NCBI GenBank assembly: GCA_017390595.1
Contig: JAFPBC010000113.1
Span: 1-7,768 of the forward strand
Length of the DNA: 7,768 nt
Source of the DNA: Selenomonadales bacterium
Lineage (GTDB): Bacteria; Bacillota; Negativicutes; RGIG982
Direction: 5' to 3'
Part shown: positions 5,826 to 7,768 of the stretch, one piece after another
How the letters are laid out: each line of letters opens with the position of its first letter
How positions within the stretch are numbered: position 1 is the first letter of the stretch
Made by a program: the position numbers and the translations under genes
Notes under the pieces: model-generated
Seen by the model: only the letters and a program-made list of their open reading frames with translations
What the model was told of the DNA's origin: nothing
Database searches by the model: none

Positions 5826-5876
5826 ATCCTGTAAGATATGTTATGTATTCTTGATATCGGCGGTAGAATCCTGTAA
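5826..5876. repeat. Direct repeat ATCCTGTAA upstream of the 90-aa gene
   Basis: ATCCTGTAA occurs at 5826-5834 and 5868-5876, 42 bp apart (about four helical turns), in the leader or promoter region of the minus-strand 90-aa gene. The first five bases also occur in the AATCCTACA repeats near lutC. The repeat is short and could be chance. No convincing -35/-10 pair was found in the gap. Confidence 0.3.
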
Positions 5877-5893
5877 CTTGGTATCATAAATAT

Positions 5894-5926
5894 AAAAAAA
5901 GAAGAGGCAGTTTTTGCCTCTTCTTT
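5894..5926 (-). terminator. Rho-independent terminator of the ilv operon
   Basis: On the minus strand AAAGAAGAGGCA pairs perfectly with TGCCTCTTCTTT (12 bp: 5898-5909 with 5915-5926) around a 5-base loop and continues into a T run. It starts right after the ilvB stop codon at 5928. Confidence 0.93.
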
Positions 5927-5927
5927 G

Positions 5928-7571
5928 TCATATCAGGACAAATTCGTCTACGCTTTGGTTTGGAGCTGTCATTGGTTTTACTTTCTCGTCGGAGTCGATG
6001 TCGGCGATGATGACATTGACCGTGCGCGAGGTGCGCGCCGCATCAAAAGCGGCGGCGAATTCTTCTCTCGTCTTTACTTCATGTGCAGTTGCGCCGCACG
6101 AGCGAACGAATCCCGCGAAGTCGAAGGCGGGAAGGGTGGTGGCAGAATAGTGCTTGTCAAAGAAAAGCGTCTGCCATTGGCGCACCATGCCGAGGACGTT
6201 GTTTTTGAGGATGATGACAGTATAGGGGAGGTTTTCGTGCACGGCTGTCAACAGTTCCATCGCTGTCATCTTGAACCCGCCGTCACCGACGATCACGACG
6301 ACAGGTCTGTCAGGTTCGGACGATTTTGCGCCGAGTGCGGCGGGGACTGCATATCCCATCGTGCCGAGACCGCCCGAGGTCAGCCAGCGGTCGCCTTGCT
6401 GAAGGCGAAGATACTGTGCTGCCCACATCTGATTCTGTCCGACGTCGGCTACCCATGTCGTAGCAGGGCGTTTACCCTTCGAGATGGTCTCCATGATATA
6501 GCGAGGAGAGAGACCTTCTTCGATCGGTTCGTTTGTTTGGTTGAGTGTCCACCAGCCTGTTTCTTGTTCGGGGAGACAGACGATTCGTTCGTCGATCGCA
6601 CGGAGCGATTCGATGATATCTCCGCTGATGGGGATGTGCGTATCGACATTTTTATTCATCTCGGACGGGTCACCGTCGAGGTGTATGATCGTTTTTTTCA
6701 TTGCGTACATCTCGGTGTTGCTCGTTGTACGGTCACTGAATCGTGTACCGATGGCGAGAAGAACATCGGCTTGTGCGGCCGTCTTGTTCGCGGCTTGCGA
6801 GCCGTGCATCCCCGTGAGACCAAGGTTGAGATGGTCGTGCGGGAGGGCATCGAGTCCCATGAGTGTCGTTATGATAGGAAGCTGATGTTTCATCGCGAAG
6901 TGACGTACGGCGCTTTGTGCTTTGGCGATCTTGACACCGCCGCCGATCAAGATAGCAGGACGACGTGCCTCGAGAAGCGCATCGATCGCCGCTTGGATGG
7001 CGCTGGGGTCGCTCTGCGGATAGTTGGGCGGGAGCGTGTGCGGCAGGGTATCATCGTTATATTCGGTCATGCCGGTAAGGATATCGCGCGGTACGTCGAT
7101 GAGCACGGGACCGGGGCGACCGCTGCGTGCGATGGCAAAGGCGCGATGCACCGTTTTGGCGAGCTCGGTGATATCGTGCACGAGGAAGTTATGTTTGGTA
7201 ATAGGCATACTCAGACCTGTGATGTCGATCTCTTGGAACGAGTCGCGGCCGAGAAGCGGTGTCGCTACCTGACCTGTGATGGCAACGACGGGGATGGAGT
7301 CAAGATATGCTGTCGCAAGACCTGTAATGAGGTTCGTCGCACCGGGACCGCTCGTCGAGATACAGACACCGACTTTTCCCGAAGAACGCGCATAACCGTC
7401 TGCTGCATGGGCGGCGTTTTGTTCGTGAACGGTCAAGATATGATGGATAGGCGCGTTGTAGAGAGCATCGTAGAGCGGCATGATCGCACCGCCCGGATAG
7501 CCGAATACCGTCGAGACTTGTTCTTTGATAAGGCAGGCAAGAATGATCTGGCTTCCTGTAAGTTGGCTCAT
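5928..7571 (-). CDS. ilvB: Acetolactate synthase (acetohydroxyacid synthase) large subunit
   Basis: A 547-residue catalytic subunit of biosynthetic acetohydroxyacid synthase. With thiamine diphosphate, Mg2+ and FAD it condenses two pyruvates to 2-acetolactate (valine and leucine route), or pyruvate with 2-oxobutyrate (isoleucine route), in the cytosol. The N-terminal TPP domain has VFGYPGGAIMPLYDAL (22-37) and the catalytic glutamate E50 in HEQNAAHAADGYAR. STSGPGATNL (72-81) and RPGPVLIDVPRD (152-163) are family hallmarks. The central FAD-type domain includes GTRFSDR (275-281). The C-terminal TPP motif runs from GDGGF (429-433) to NN (457-458). GMVRQWQ (461-467), with the tryptophan typical of anabolic enzymes, favours AHAS over the catabolic FAD-independent AlsS. 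AGGAGGG precedes the start ATG at 7571. The gene lies 19 bases after an ACT-domain gene, probably the regulatory subunit, and ends at a strong terminator. Confidence 0.96.
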   Translation of the reverse strand: MSQLTGSQIILACLIKEQVSTVFGYPGGAIMPLYDALYNAPIHHILTVHEQNAAHAADGYARSSGKVGVCISTSGPGATNLITGLATAYLDSIPVVAITGQVATPLLGRDSFQEIDITGLSMPITKHNFLVHDITELAKTVHRAFAIARSGRPGPVLIDVPRDILTGMTEYNDDTLPHTLPPNYPQSDPSAIQAAIDALLEARRPAILIGGGVKIAKAQSAVRHFAMKHQLPIITTLMGLDALPHDHLNLGLTGMHGSQAANKTAAQADVLLAIGTRFSDRTTSNTEMYAMKKTIIHLDGDPSEMNKNVDTHIPISGDIIESLRAIDERIVCLPEQETGWWTLNQTNEPIEEGLSPRYIMETISKGKRPATTWVADVGQNQMWAAQYLRLQQGDRWLTSGGLGTMGYAVPAALGAKSSEPDRPVVVIVGDGGFKMTAMELLTAVHENLPYTVIILKNNVLGMVRQWQTLFFDKHYSATTLPAFDFAGFVRSCGATAHEVKTREEFAAAFDAARTSRTVNVIIADIDSDEKVKPMTAPNQSVDEFVLI

Positions 7572-7590
7572 GATGACAGCCCTCCTTTAC

Positions 7591-7768
7591 TTAAGCGACA
7601 GGCTCGATCTGTGCATCGACGACATCGAGCATCTTAGCCGACAACAAGCGGAGCAGGTGTTCGCCTTCTCGCGTATCGCAGTCGATATGAGCATTGATCT
7701 TCAAACAAGCATTATCGGGCATGACGGACAACTGATTGACCGTATAGCCACGACGATATAACAGACCC
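7591..7768 (-). CDS. ilvN: Acetolactate synthase small (regulatory) subunit, C-terminal part
   Basis: The minus-strand frame enters from the right window edge and ends at TAA (7591-7593), giving 58 residues. It reads GLLYRRGYTVNQLSVMP at the edge, matching the GLFxRRxxNVexL segment of the ACT domain in IlvN/IlvH/IlvM. It continues NACLKINAHID and ends in LLSAKMLDVVDAQIEPVA, corresponding to the LxKLxDVxxV strand of the domain. The ACT domain binds the branched-chain amino acid feedback inhibitor and activates the large subunit. The protein stops right after one ACT domain, so this is a short, IlvM- or IlvN-sized subunit rather than the longer IlvH type. It precedes ilvB by 19 bases in the same direction. 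The usual bacterial order is large then small subunit, so either the order is reversed here or an additional large-subunit gene lies beyond the edge. Confidence 0.82.
   Translation of the reverse strand, partial: GLLYRRGYTVNQLSVMPDNACLKINAHIDCDTREGEHLLRLLSAKMLDVVDAQIEPVA

Noticed and set aside
5925..7637. A 570-codon open frame antisense to ilvB
   Set aside because: Again codon-registered with the sense gene and explained by its codon bias. It has no recognisable motif or start signal, and it runs through the ilvB-ilvN junction.

Overview
The window looks like ordinary chromosomal sequence from an anaerobic bacterium of the Firmicutes, most plausibly a Negativicute related to Selenomonas or Mitsuokella. 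Purine-rich AGGAGG-type ribosome binding sites precede nearly every gene. Genes are closely packed and end in strong intrinsic terminators. The content combines anaerobic lactate-oxidation-type iron-sulfur proteins, branched-chain amino acid synthesis and a DUF815 ATPase. The assignment comes from protein style and gene content only; no rRNA or other phylogenetic marker is present.

Layout. From 2 to 355 (+) is the 3' end of a lysine- and glutamate-rich coiled-coil protein, closed by a terminator at 363-398. From about 400 to 944 there is no long gene. That stretch holds several hairpins, a convincing 42-codon small ORF on the minus strand (608-736) and an AT-rich tract. Next comes a minus-strand DUF815 AAA+ ATPase (945-2180), divergent from a 61-residue ferritin-like mini-protein (2312-2497, +). 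Back-to-back terminators at 2505-2589 separate that pair from a minus-strand two-gene operon. This operon reads lutC-like (5400-4783), then a long fusion of LutB-like and LutA-like parts (4783-2612), with the stop and start codons overlapping as TAATG. Upstream of lutC lie a candidate -10 box, a 7-6-7 inverted repeat and two 15-bp direct repeats spaced exactly 22 bp. Then comes an unrecognised 90-residue gene (5808-5536, -), the terminator of the ilv operon, the acetolactate synthase large subunit (7571-5928, -) and, at the right edge, the C-terminal end of an ACT-domain protein that looks like the acetolactate synthase small subunit (7768-7591, -).

How the genes work together. The LutC/LutBA proteins are expected to form an iron-sulfur enzyme complex that oxidises lactate to pyruvate. 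The IlvB/IlvN pair condenses pyruvate to acetolactate for valine and leucine synthesis, or pyruvate with 2-oxobutyrate for isoleucine. The two operons therefore meet at pyruvate, but they are separated by a terminator and nothing shows co-regulation.

I found no mobile element, CRISPR array, tRNA, rRNA or clear riboswitch, and no strong evidence of a wholly new system. The items most worth a second look are the 42-aa ORF, the half-size ferritin-like protein beside the DUF815 ATPase, the repeat-bearing region upstream of lutC, the unknown 90-aa gene, and the order small subunit before large subunit in the ilv cluster.
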